Shown here one piece after another: positions 7,939 to 15,881 of a DNA stretch of 64,000 nt. This DNA comes from Rhodococcus sp. 06-235-1A. GTDB lineage: Bacteria > Actinomycetota > Actinomycetes > Mycobacteriales > Mycobacteriaceae. The notes beneath the pieces were generated by a model. The model did no database searches and had not been told where the DNA came from. It saw nothing but the letters and a program-made list of their open reading frames with translations. The stretch covers positions 372,001-436,000 of the forward strand of contig NZ_NOYI01000009.1 of NCBI RefSeq assembly GCF_002258785.1, given 5' to 3'. Position 1 is the stretch's first letter. Every line of letters starts with the position of its first letter. Position numbers and translations under genes: made by a program.

Positions 7939-8312
7939 TGCACTCTCCCTTCTTCGACGGTGGCCTCGGCGGGCACGCACTGGACGGTCACGTCGACGCG
8001 ATCGACGGTGTAGATACCCAGCTCGGACAGGTCTCGGGCCACCGCGGCGCGTACGGCAGCGGCTACCTTCGCCAGTGGCGAGAGCCAGGTGACGGCCACC
8101 TCGACCTTCGCTCGGACGCGTGAGCCGCTGATCGACACGTCGGCCTTGGGCAGGTCACGTCCACCGAGGACGCGCAGTCCCGGATGGCGATCGGTGACCG
8201 AATCGGTGCAACGGGCGGCGAGAACGGCGAGGCGCTCGACGGCTTTGTGTTTGATTTCCAGTGAGCCGCGCTCACCGGGCTCCACCGGTGTGTCAGTCAC
8301 GACCGCGACCAC
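7935..8312 (-). CDS. Asp23/Gls24 family envelope stress protein
   Basis: This protein has up to 125 residues. GTG codons at 8312 and 8300 are both possible starts; the latter (VTDTPVEPGERG) overlaps the stop of the DUF2273-like gene by 8 bp and fits the operon better. The sequence GSLEIKHKAVERLAVLAARCTDSV, followed by a strand-rich section and PLAKVAAAVRAAVARDLSELG, follows the Asp23/Gls24 pattern of an N-terminal helix, a beta sheet and a second helix. Asp23 proteins polymerise beneath the membrane during cell-wall or alkaline stress in firmicutes. It is one of at least three Asp23-like products in this operon. Confidence 0.8.
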   Translation of the reverse strand: MVAVVTDTPVEPGERGSLEIKHKAVERLAVLAARCTDSVTDRHPGLRVLGGRDLPKADVSISGSRVRAKVEVAVTWLSPLAKVAAAVRAAVARDLSELGIYTVDRVDVTVQCVPAEATVEEGRVQ

Positions 8313-8472
8313 GCATGATCGAGTTCAGGTCCAGTTCGCCGTCGATGTAGCGGCCGACGAAGAATCCGAGGCCGCCGAGAACGATGGCGATGAGGAAGCC
8401 GGTGAAACCGCCGGCTGCTGCGGCGATGGCCAGCAGAAGTCCCACGAACAAACCGATGGTCGCAGTGGTCAT
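8293..8472 (-). CDS. DUF2273-like small membrane protein
   Basis: This 59-residue protein is MTTATIGLFVGLLL..., made almost entirely of one or two hydrophobic segments (about residues 5-41) and ending in GRYIDGELDLNSIMRGRGRD. The Gly-rich helix followed by a YIDGELDL tail is characteristic of DUF2273 proteins encoded in asp23 operons, where they are thought to help anchor the Asp23 layer. The ATG at 8472 gives the natural family length. Its stop lies inside the start region of the following Asp23-like gene, so the two are probably translationally coupled. Confidence 0.75.
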   Translation of the reverse strand: MTTATIGLFVGLLLAIAAAAGGFTGFLIAIVLGGLGFFVGRYIDGELDLNSIMRGRGRD

Positions 8473-8511
8473 GGTCTTGATCTCCAGTCAGAGTATTCAG
8501 ATTCAGCGGTG

Positions 8512-8796
8512 TCAGATGTCGAAGTAATTACGCCGGGCGACGCGCTTGCGAATGCGAGCGATCCGTTTGGGCAGTGTGCGCAGCGGAGATGGGATCGACG
8601 AGGCGCGAAACGCGGTCGGTGCACTGGCTGCGTTGATCGGAGTCGACGGCAGGACGGCGAACCTGCGATCGACCTCGGCGAGTTCGGCCATGTACCGAGC
8701 CGGGTCTCCGCCGACGTCGGGGTGATGTTCTCGTGCCACAGCGCGCCGAGCCGCCTTGTATTCGGCGGCCCGGTCGTGCGCTGCATGCTGATTCAC
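8512..8796 (-). CDS. Small J-domain-like protein
   Basis: This 94-residue protein starts at a GTG (8796), 4 bp after the preceding stop; a TTG at 8814 would overlap the upstream gene. Residues about 11-45 (EYKAARRAVAREHHPDVGGDPARYMAELAEVDRRF) resemble helices II and III of a J-domain, including the HPD tripeptide that stimulates DnaK ATPase. Helix I looks short or absent. The C-terminal half is proline-rich and then strongly basic (KRIARIRKRVARRNYF), which could bind membrane or nucleic acid. Its place inside an Asp23 operon suggests recruitment of Hsp70 to the stressed envelope (inference). It could also be a non-functional J-like fragment. Confidence 0.6.
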   Translation of the reverse strand: MNQHAAHDRAAEYKAARRAVAREHHPDVGGDPARYMAELAEVDRRFAVLPSTPINAASAPTAFRASSIPSPLRTLPKRIARIRKRVARRNYFDI

Positions 8797-8800
8797 CTGG

Positions 8801-9091
8801 TCAGACTCGCACAATGTCCTCGACGGTGACGTGCACGGGTCCGTCGACCATCGCCGACACCGTGCGGCGCACGGCCTCGGCGGTCTCGCGGACCGCGACG
8901 CCGAACTCCAGCGTCACGTGAACCTCGGTTCCGTCCTCCCCGATCCGAACGCCGGCGATGCGGCGTCCGGGCAGGTACGTTGCGGCCTCACCGAACATGC
9001 CGCCGTGCAGCCCGACGACACCGTCGATCGCCGTGACGGCGTCGGCGATGTCCTCGGACTTGTCACGATCCGTCATGTGCGGCTCGGTCAC
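8801..9091 (-). CDS. Short Asp23/Gls24-like protein
   Basis: This 96-residue protein begins at a GTG that overlaps the TGA of the large Asp23 gene (GTGA). It shows the second half of the Asp23 pattern: strands GRRIAGVRIGEDGTEVHVTLEFGV, a helix RETAEAVRRTVSAMVDG, and a final strand PVHVTVEDIVRV. The N-terminal helix is short, and the segment GLHGGMFGEAATY is unusual. It is probably an accessory subunit of the Asp23 layer; this is inferred from fold pattern and context. Confidence 0.65.
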   Translation of the reverse strand: MTEPHMTDRDKSEDIADAVTAIDGVVGLHGGMFGEAATYLPGRRIAGVRIGEDGTEVHVTLEFGVAVRETAEAVRRTVSAMVDGPVHVTVEDIVRV

Positions 9092-9576
9092 TGCACTCGG
9101 GTGGTGGCGGGCTCGGTGGTGTCGTCCTCGTCCGAGCCGTCGTCGAGGTAGATGTCGTGAACGACGATGTTGACCTCGGTGACCTCGAGGCCGGTCATGC
9201 GCTCGACGGCGTTGATGACGTTGCGGCGGATGCCCGCTGCGAGGTCTGCGATGGAGACGCCGTAATCGGCGACGATGTCGATGTCGACCGCTGCCTGACG
9301 CTCGCCGACCTCGACCGACACGCCCTGCGACTGGTTGACGCGGGCACCGGGGATGCGCTCGCGGAGAGCACCGATGGCGCGGCTGGCTCCGCCGCCGACG
9401 GCGTGCACTCCCTGCACCTCACGGGTGGCGATGCCGGCGATCTTGGAGACGACGGTATCGGCAATGGTGGTGCGGCCCTGCGAGCTGACGAGCACGGAGT
9501 CCGACTTGGTGGTGATGTCGGTCTTTCCTTCGCCTGCTGCGGATACGGTTGCCTTGGTGTCCGTCGTGGAGCTCAT
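9088..9576 (-). CDS. Asp23/Gls24 family envelope stress response protein
   Basis: This 162-residue protein heads the minus-strand operon and is the closest here to canonical Asp23. A polar N-terminal tail (residues 1-35) is followed by TTIADTVVSKIAGIATREVQGVHAVGGGASRAIG, a strand-rich core with VSVEVGERQAAVDIDIVADYGVS, a helix AAGIRRNVINAVERMTGLEV, and an acidic tail. In Staphylococcus, Asp23 forms a membrane-associated layer and its loss induces cell-wall stress genes. The gene starts 171 bp from the divergent ECF sigma factor gene, and an imperfect palindrome lies between them. Regulation by that sigma factor is plausible but not shown. Confidence 0.85.
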   Translation of the reverse strand: MSSTTDTKATVSAAGEGKTDITTKSDSVLVSSQGRTTIADTVVSKIAGIATREVQGVHAVGGGASRAIGALRERIPGARVNQSQGVSVEVGERQAAVDIDIVADYGVSIADLAAGIRRNVINAVERMTGLEVTEVNIVVHDIYLDDGSDEDDTTEPATTRVQ

Positions 9577-9661
9577 GAATGCCTCTCTTCGTTGGATGTC
9601 GTGCAGAGTGTGTGACAGGAGTTGGTCGTAGCTCGATGGTCGAAACGCACGTCCGAATAAA

Positions 9662-9682
9662 GTGATCTACGTCATAGATTAC
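9662..9682. promoter_or_regulatory. Imperfect palindrome between Asp23 operon and sigma factor gene
   Basis: GT-g-ATCTA-cgtca-TAGAT-t-AC is symmetric apart from one mismatched pair. It sits centrally in the 171-bp divergent intergenic region, where a shared regulator could act. No specific regulator is recognised. Confidence 0.3.
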
Positions 9683-9747
9683 GTCCGCTGGTAAACCGGT
9701 ATCGAAGAGGTGCGTGATCGATGACCGCTACGTGAACTGGGGGCCCG

Positions 9748-10305
9748 ATGGAGTGGGTTGATGCATCGGACCGCGTACTCGTCGGCGCAGCCGCGCTGGG
9801 CGAGACGGATGCGTTCGAGGAGATCGTCCGGCGCTACGGTCCGGAGATGTTTCGGTACGCGCGAAACATGCTGTCCGATCAGGGTGCGGCCGAGGAGGTG
9901 GTGCAGGACGCTTTCGTGGCAGCGTGGAAGGGGCTGGACAACTTTCGAGGCGACTCGGCTCTGCGAACATGGTTGTTCTCGTTGGTGTCGCACAAAGTGA
10001 TCGATCATCGACGACGTCGCAGTGTTCCACCCGCAGAAGATTGGGTGTTCGAGCGCAAGAGCACGGGCGCGGGCAGCGATCCCGAGGCGGATGTCGAGGC
10101 AGGCGGCTTCATGACCGAGCTGGGCGTCGCACTCGCCGAGCTGCCCTACCGTCAGCGAGCCTGCTGGCTGCTTCGCGAGGTGGAGGGCCTGACGCACCCC
10201 GAGATCGGCGCGATCATGACGTTGTCCGCCGGAGCAGTACGTGGTCAGTTGACCAGAGCACGAGCAACATTGAGCGAAAGGTTGGCGACATGGCGAACCC
10301 AGTAG
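9748..10305 (+). CDS. ECF RNA polymerase sigma factor
   Basis: This 185-residue sigma-70-type factor has region 2 at about residues 22-90 (AFEEIVRRYGPEMFRYARNML, QDAFVAAWKGLDNFRG, LRTWLFSLVSHKVIDHRRR) and region 4 at about 125-180 (ALAELPYRQRACWLLREVEGLTHPEIGAIMTLSAGAVRGQLTRARATL). It has no extra C-terminal domain. No zinc-finger anti-sigma gene follows; instead an Asp23-like gene overlaps its 3' end. Divergence from the Asp23 operon suggests it controls the envelope-stress locus. RBS-like GGGGGCCCG precedes the ATG. Confidence 0.9.
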   Translation: MEWVDASDRVLVGAAALGETDAFEEIVRRYGPEMFRYARNMLSDQGAAEEVVQDAFVAAWKGLDNFRGDSALRTWLFSLVSHKVIDHRRRRSVPPAEDWVFERKSTGAGSDPEADVEAGGFMTELGVALAELPYRQRACWLLREVEGLTHPEIGAIMTLSAGAVRGQLTRARATLSERLATWRTQ

Positions 10306-10763
10306 AACCGGATTCGGTTCTCGCGCGTGCTGCCACCGAACTTCGGGACGCACCTCAGGAACCGAATTGGGTGGATATCAGCGCGTCCATCATCACGAAA
10401 GTACGAAACACCACCAGGCGTACGTGGCCCATCGACAGTGCGTTCCCCCCGGGCTCCGCATCTTCCACAGACGGGGCCAGACCGGCGGACTCCCTGCGGG
10501 TGAGCGACCACATCGTCAAGACCACGCTCCGTCGTGCTCTGGCGGACGTTCACGGCGCACAGCCCACCGAGATCGACCTCGATCTCGAAGATCACGCCTG
10601 CATCGGTCTGTTCGTCGCGGTGATCGGTGTGTACGGCGACGACCTGCAGGCCGCGGGAGACGAATTGGCGACCATCGCGATCGATGTCGTGTCGGATCTG
10701 CTCGGCGTAACCCTCGGCCGCGATGTCGTGGAGATACGCGTCGACGACATCGAGGAGCGCTAG
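10290..10763 (+). CDS. Asp23-like protein encoded with the sigma factor
   Basis: This 157-residue protein has an ATG at 10290, inside the last codons of the sigma factor gene (16-bp overlap). The N-terminal 65 residues are polar, with a TKVRNTTRRTWPI segment. Residues about 66-157 follow the Asp23 pattern: helix VSDHIVKTTLRRALADVHGA, strands TEIDLDLEDHACIGLFVAVIGVYG, helix LQAAGDELATIAIDVVSDLLG and final strand DVVEIRVDDIEE. It occupies the place usually held by an anti-sigma factor, so a regulatory or sensing role is possible; equally it may be another structural Asp23 subunit. Neither can be decided from sequence. Confidence 0.7.
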   Translation: MANPVEPDSVLARAATELRDAPQEPNWVDISASIITKVRNTTRRTWPIDSAFPPGSASSTDGARPADSLRVSDHIVKTTLRRALADVHGAQPTEIDLDLEDHACIGLFVAVIGVYGDDLQAAGDELATIAIDVVSDLLGVTLGRDVVEIRVDDIEER

Positions 10764-10791
10764 CTGTACCGGCCGGGCGAGGAGGCAGACT

Positions 10792-13245
10792 GTGGCGGAC
10801 AGAGGTGAGCTGCGGATCTACCTCGGCGCGGCACCGGGCGTCGGCAAGACCTTTGCCATGCTCGGTGAGGCTCACCGGCTGAGCAGCCGGGGCTGCGACG
10901 TCGTGGCAGCGGTCGTCGAGACACACGGCCGCGCGCGAACGATCGAGGCGCTCGACGGTATCGAAGTGCTGCCGATGGCCACCGTCGAATATCGGGGGTC
11001 CTCGGCGGCGGAACTCGATCTCGACGCCGTCCTGAGCCGAAAGCCGCAGGTGGTGCTCGTCGACGAACTGGCGCACACCAACACCCCCGGCAGTGTGCAC
11101 GGCAAACGGTGGCAGGACGTGGAGGCGCTGCTCGACGCGGGCATCGACGTCATCTCGACACTCAACGTCCAGCATCTCGAATCGCTCAACGACGTGGTGC
11201 AGCAGATCACCGGGGTACCGCAGCGAGAGACGGTGCCCGACAGCGTCGTTCGTGCGGCCGACGAGGTGGAACTGGTCGACATCACCCCCGAAGCACTCCG
11301 CAGCCGGCTGCGGCACGGCAACGTCTATGCCGCCGAGAAGGTCGACGCGGCACTGAGCAACTACTTCCGCGGCGGCAACCTGACGGCGCTGCGCGAACTC
11401 GCACTGTTGTGGATAGCCGATCAGGTCGACGCGGCACTGGTGAAGTACCGCAAGGACAATCGCATCACCGAGACGTGGGAAGCCCGCGAGCGCGTGGTGG
11501 TGGCCGTGACCGGAGGCCCGGAATCGGAGACTCTGCTGCGCCGCGCCAGTCGTATCGCCTCGAAGTCCAGCGCGGAGCTCATGGTGCTGCACATCGTCCG
11601 CGGCGATGGCCTGGTGGGTGTGTCGGCACCGCAGATGGGTTCGGTGCGAAAGCTTGCCGCGGGGCTCGGTGCCAGCGTGCACAGCGTCGTCGGCGACGAC
11701 GTGCCGACGACGCTGCTCGACTTCGCCCGCGGGGTGAATGCAACCCAGCTCGTGATCGGTACCTCGAGGCGGTCGCGTGCGGCGCGGATCTTGGACGAGG
11801 GAATCGGCGCAGCAGTGGTGCAGAACTCGGGAAAGATCGACGTGCACATGGTCACTCACGCCGAGCAAGCCCGCCGTAGGGGCATCCAGGTCGATTCGGG
11901 GCGGCGACGCATTCTGGCGTGGGTCGCCGCCGTATTGGTGCCGTGCCTCGCCGCCGCTGTACTGAGCACGGTCGGACCGAACTTCGACTCCAGCGGCGAG
12001 AGCGCCCTGTTCTTCATGGTGGTGCTGTGCGTTGCGCTGCTGGGAGGAGTTGCGCCTGCGGCACTCTCGGCGTTGATCGCCGGATTCCTGCTCAATTACT
12101 TCTTCACCACACCCCGGTACAGCCTCACCATCGCCGAGCCCGAAAATTTTGTGGTCACCGTCGTGCTGCTGCTGATGGCCGTTGCCGTCGCCGCGCTGGT
12201 CGATGCGGCAGCCCGGCGGACGCGTCAGGCACGGAGGGCGACCCAGGAAGCCGAGCTGTTGACGCTGTTCGCCGGATCGGTGCTCCGCGGAGCGGACCTG
12301 ACGGCACTGCTCGAACGCGCCCGTGAGACCTACCGGCAGATGGGCGTCGCGTTGTGGGACAACCAGTCTCAGTCGATCGTGGGCAGTGCCGGTGAGCAGG
12401 CCCCGATCGATCGAACCGGAGCCGATACCGAGGTCGATGCAGGCGACTTCACGTTGTTGCTCGTCGGCGAGCGCACCCGCGCCCACGATCGGCGGGTGCT
12501 CGCGGCCGTGGCCAACCAGGCGGCAGGCATGGTCCGTCAGTCTCGGCTGGCCGAGGAAGCCAGCCGCGCCAATGCGCTCGCCGAGGCCGATGCGCTGCGT
12601 CGAGCATTGCTCTCGGCCGTCAGCCACGATCTGCGGACGCCACTGTCCGCCGTCAAGGCGGCGTCCTCGTCTCTGCGCAGCACCGACGTGCAGTTCTCAC
12701 CCGAGGACACCGACGAATTGCTCGCCACCATCGACGAATCGGCCGATCAGCTGACCGCACTGGTGAGCAATCTGCTCGACTCCTCGCGGCTGCAAGCCGG
12801 TGTGGTGCAACCGAGTCTGCGTCCGGTCTTCGTCGACGACGTGCTGAGCGGCGCACTGGTCCAAGCAGACGATCGCGTGCGGGTCGAGGTGGGAGACGTC
12901 GAAGTACTGGCAGACCCTGGTCTGCTCGAACGCGTGCTGGCGAACCTGGTGGACAACAGCGCCCGATACGCACCCACCGGCGACATCACGGTCAGGGCCG
13001 CGGTGCACGGCGAGCGGGCAACCATCTCCGTCGTCGATCATGGCCCCGGCATCACCGCGGGAGCCGAGGAAACGATGTTCGACGCGTTCCAACGCCTCGG
13101 GGACCGCAACAACTCGATAGGCGTCGGGCTGGGACTGTCGGTGGTGCGCGGATTCGTACGGGCCATGGGCGGTACCGTCACCGCATCGAACACGGACGGC
13201 GGCGGGTTGACGATGACGGTCGAGCTGAAAGCGGCGAGCAGGTGA
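10792..13245 (+). CDS. kdpD: KdpD-type osmosensitive K+ sensor histidine kinase
   Basis: This 817-residue protein starts at a GTG (10792) preceded by AGGAGG at 10780-10785. Its domains run as follows: KdpD N-terminal domain with Walker A GAAPGVGKT (about residue 13) and DELAHTNTPGS; a universal-stress-protein-like domain (about 225-345); four transmembrane helices of the DUF4118 type (about 375-485); a GAF-like region; the phospho-acceptor His in SAVSHDLRTPL (about 610); and an HATPase with LVDNSARYAP and GLGLSVVRGF. The response-regulator gene overlaps it by 4 bp. In other bacteria KdpDE controls the KdpFABC potassium pump, but no kdpFABC genes flank it here. Confidence 0.9.
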   Translation: MADRGELRIYLGAAPGVGKTFAMLGEAHRLSSRGCDVVAAVVETHGRARTIEALDGIEVLPMATVEYRGSSAAELDLDAVLSRKPQVVLVDELAHTNTPGSVHGKRWQDVEALLDAGIDVISTLNVQHLESLNDVVQQITGVPQRETVPDSVVRAADEVELVDITPEALRSRLRHGNVYAAEKVDAALSNYFRGGNLTALRELALLWIADQVDAALVKYRKDNRITETWEARERVVVAVTGGPESETLLRRASRIASKSSAELMVLHIVRGDGLVGVSAPQMGSVRKLAAGLGASVHSVVGDDVPTTLLDFARGVNATQLVIGTSRRSRAARILDEGIGAAVVQNSGKIDVHMVTHAEQARRRGIQVDSGRRRILAWVAAVLVPCLAAAVLSTVGPNFDSSGESALFFMVVLCVALLGGVAPAALSALIAGFLLNYFFTTPRYSLTIAEPENFVVTVVLLLMAVAVAALVDAAARRTRQARRATQEAELLTLFAGSVLRGADLTALLERARETYRQMGVALWDNQSQSIVGSAGEQAPIDRTGADTEVDAGDFTLLLVGERTRAHDRRVLAAVANQAAGMVRQSRLAEEASRANALAEADALRRALLSAVSHDLRTPLSAVKAASSSLRSTDVQFSPEDTDELLATIDESADQLTALVSNLLDSSRLQAGVVQPSLRPVFVDDVLSGALVQADDRVRVEVGDVEVLADPGLLERVLANLVDNSARYAPTGDITVRAAVHGERATISVVDHGPGITAGAEETMFDAFQRLGDRNNSIGVGLGLSVVRGFVRAMGGTVTASNTDGGGLTMTVELKAASR

Positions 13246-13919
13246 AGGTGCGGGTGCTCGTCGTCGACGACGAGCCGCAGATCGTGCGAGCGCTGCGGAT
13301 CAATCTCAACGTGCGCGGGTTCGAGGTGGTCAGCGCCGCTTCCGGCGGAGAAGCGCTGCGGGTCGCCGCGAACTTCCACCCGGACATCGTGATTCTCGAT
13401 CTCGGCCTACCCGACATCGACGGTATCGACGTCATCGCCGGTCTGCGCGGCTGGACGGAGGTGCCGATCCTGGTGCTCTCGGCGCGGACCGACTCGGCCG
13501 ACACCGTCGAGGCACTCGACGCCGGTGCCGACGACTTCGTGACCAAGCCCTTCGGGATGGACGAGTTGCTGGCGCGATTGCGTGCGGCCCTGCGCCGTGG
13601 CCCGCAGACCGTGGCAGCTCCCGTCGTCGAGACCGAGGACTTCACCGTCGACCTGGCCGCGAAAACCGTTGTCCGAGCCGGAGAGAACGTGCACCTTACC
13701 CGCACCGAATGGGGTGTCCTCGAACTGCTCGTGCGCAACGAAGGCAAGTTGGTATCGCAGAAGGACATATTACGTACCGTCTGGGGACCCGGCCACGAGC
13801 GCGAAACACATTATCTACGTATCTATCTCGGACAACTGCGGCAGAAGCTCGAACGAGACCCGGCCGCGCCGGTGCACCTCATCACCGAAACGGGTATGGG
13901 CTACCGATTCGTGAGCTGA
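13242..13919 (+). CDS. kdpE: KdpE-type OmpR family response regulator
   Basis: This 225-residue protein starts at a GTG overlapping the TGA of kdpD (GTGA). The receiver domain (residues 1-115) has the acidic pair VVDDEP, phospho-acceptor Asp in VILDLGLPDIDG (about residue 52) and the conserved Lys in DFVTKPFGMDEL. The winged-helix DNA-binding domain (about 130-223) ends with HYLRIYLGQLRQKLERDP and ITETGMGYRF, close to KdpE. It is the cognate partner of the adjacent kinase. The gene ends 3 bp from the convergent ggt gene. Confidence 0.92.
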   Translation: MKVRVLVVDDEPQIVRALRINLNVRGFEVVSAASGGEALRVAANFHPDIVILDLGLPDIDGIDVIAGLRGWTEVPILVLSARTDSADTVEALDAGADDFVTKPFGMDELLARLRAALRRGPQTVAAPVVETEDFTVDLAAKTVVRAGENVHLTRTEWGVLELLVRNEGKLVSQKDILRTVWGPGHERETHYLRIYLGQLRQKLERDPAAPVHLITETGMGYRFVS

Positions 13920-13922
13920 CCC

Positions 13923-15845
13923 CTATCCTCCCAGTACCTCACCTTCGCGGCGCGGGTCTGCTCCTCCGATCCAGCCGCCGTCGGTGCGCTGCAATGCGCT
14001 CAGTCCGCTGGACTGGTCTGCGACCGACACCTGATGGCCCATCTCGCGCAGTTTCACCACGACGGGATCGTTCTCACCCGTCACGTTCGGATGCTCGCCG
14101 CCGTAGTTGGTGGACGGGGTGTTGGCCGCACCGAAGTCGACCATCGATACCGCCTGCTGCGGGTCCATGCCCCAATCGAGCAGTCCCACCAACGTTTTGA
14201 CGACGAACTGAATGATCACCGATCCGCCCGGCGAGCCGGCGACGAGAACCAGGTCTCCGCGTGAGCCGTCGTCGCCGCGATCGAAGACCAACGTCGGGGC
14301 CATCGAGCTTCGTGGACGCTTCCCCGGCTCGACGCGATTGGCCATGGGAGTTCCGTCCTCGGCCACCGGGGATGCCGAGAAGTCGGTCAGCTGATTGTTG
14401 AGCAGGAACCCGTCGACCATGTGGAACGACCCGAAAGCCGATTCGACGGTCGTCGTCATCGAGGCTGCGTTGCCCTCACTGTCGACGATGGAGATGTGAC
14501 TGGTGCCGTGTTCGGGGTCGGTGGACGACGCGAACTGCACCGGGCCGAAGTCACCGGGCTGCGCGGTACCCATCGACTTGCCCGCGTCGATCAGTCCTGC
14601 TCGCTCGCTGAGGTATTCGGGGTCGAGCAATGCATCGGGCGAGCCGCCGGGCAGCGGTACGAAGTCCGGATCGGCCACGTACTTGTCGCGATCGGCGTAG
14701 GCCAGGCGCTCGGCCTCGGAGATCAGGTGTACGCCCTCGGCCGTGGGGGTTCCGCCGTTGGCGTCCATGCCCGTGGGCGCGTACTGCGCCAAGTCGAAGT
14801 TCGACAGAATCCCCATCGTCGACGCCACCGCGATTCCACCCGAGGACGGGCCGGGCATACCGCAGATGTCGTGGTCGCGGTATTGCGTGCACACGGCGGT
14901 GCGGGTCTTGGGCTCGTAGGCGGCGAGGTCGTCGAGCGTGATCTGCCCGGCGGTGCGGCCTGCGGTGGTGTCGGCCGTTGCGTCGACGATGGCCTGTGCG
15001 ATGTCCCCGGTGTAGAAGGCGTCGGCACCGTCGGTTGCGATGACGGACAGCGTCTTCGACATCGCCGGGTTGTTCAGGACCGTGCCGGCCGGCTTGCCGG
15101 AACCGTCCGGCTGCAGGAAGTAGTCCTTGGACGCGGGGTCGAGGGCGAGCTTCGGTGCTGAGTCGGCGATGGACGACGCCATGCGTGGGCTGATCTCGAT
15201 TCCGTTGTCGGCGAGACCGATTGCGGGCTGGAAGAGTTCACCCCACGGCTTGTCGCCGTGATCGTCGTGGGCCTGCTCCAGCATGCGCAGGACGCCCGGC
15301 ACGCCGATCGATCGCCCGCTGGACCGTGCATCGGGTTGTGGCACAGTGCGGTCGACATCGTCGATGTACCGCAGGTAGTCGCCGGTGGCGCTCATCGGAG
15401 CGGTCTCCCGGCCGTCGTAACTCTGTACCTCGCCGGTGGCCGCGTCGTAGTACATCAGGAATGCACCGCCGCCGATGCCCGAGGACTGCGGCTCGACGAG
15501 GCCGAGCACAGTCTGGGCGACGATGAGGGCGTCGGCCGCGGTGCCGCCGTCACGGAGAACCTCACAGGCCGCTGCGGTGGACACAGGATTGGCCGTCGAG
15601 ACCGAGTACGAGGCGGTCTCCACCGGCGTCATGTCCGATCGATACCCGGTTGCCACTTCCGGATTGGTGGAGATGTCTCCCGAGCCCGCGCTGGGTGTTG
15701 CTGCTACCGGGGTGCCGCCGCTGGCACCGAGAACGCAGCTGTCCTCGCTGGCAACGTCGGTACCGGCGCTGTCATTGCTGCTGCACGCGGCGAGCGGCAC
15801 CAGTAGCAGGGCACAGGCAAGAGCGGTGGAGCGGAGTGGGCGCAT
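13923..15845 (-). CDS. ggt: Gamma-glutamyltransferase, lipoprotein form
   Basis: This protein of about 640 residues starts at the ATG at 15845; a GTG at 15860 is also in frame. It begins with a lipoprotein signal peptide (MRPLRSTALACALLLVPLAAC, lipobox LAAC). The enzyme transfers or hydrolyses gamma-glutamyl groups of glutathione-like compounds outside the membrane after autocatalytic cleavage. The predicted nucleophile Thr is in HGTSHISIVD (about residue 445). The oxyanion and substrate-binding motifs are RPRSSMAPT and AGSPGGS, with GIGGGAFLMYYDA in the large subunit. Mycolata make mycothiol rather than glutathione, so the substrate may be extracellular gamma-glutamyl peptides (inference). 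Confidence 0.92.
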   Translation of the reverse strand: MRPLRSTALACALLLVPLAACSSNDSAGTDVASEDSCVLGASGGTPVAATPSAGSGDISTNPEVATGYRSDMTPVETASYSVSTANPVSTAAACEVLRDGGTAADALIVAQTVLGLVEPQSSGIGGGAFLMYYDAATGEVQSYDGRETAPMSATGDYLRYIDDVDRTVPQPDARSSGRSIGVPGVLRMLEQAHDDHGDKPWGELFQPAIGLADNGIEISPRMASSIADSAPKLALDPASKDYFLQPDGSGKPAGTVLNNPAMSKTLSVIATDGADAFYTGDIAQAIVDATADTTAGRTAGQITLDDLAAYEPKTRTAVCTQYRDHDICGMPGPSSGGIAVASTMGILSNFDLAQYAPTGMDANGGTPTAEGVHLISEAERLAYADRDKYVADPDFVPLPGGSPDALLDPEYLSERAGLIDAGKSMGTAQPGDFGPVQFASSTDPEHGTSHISIVDSEGNAASMTTTVESAFGSFHMVDGFLLNNQLTDFSASPVAEDGTPMANRVEPGKRPRSSMAPTLVFDRGDDGSRGDLVLVAGSPGGSVIIQFVVKTLVGLLDWGMDPQQAVSMVDFGAANTPSTNYGGEHPNVTGENDPVVVKLREMGHQVSVADQSSGLSALQRTDGGWIGGADPRREGEVLGG

Positions 15846-15881
15846 TCCGATTGCAGACACCGACCGACGCTAACACCGTGA

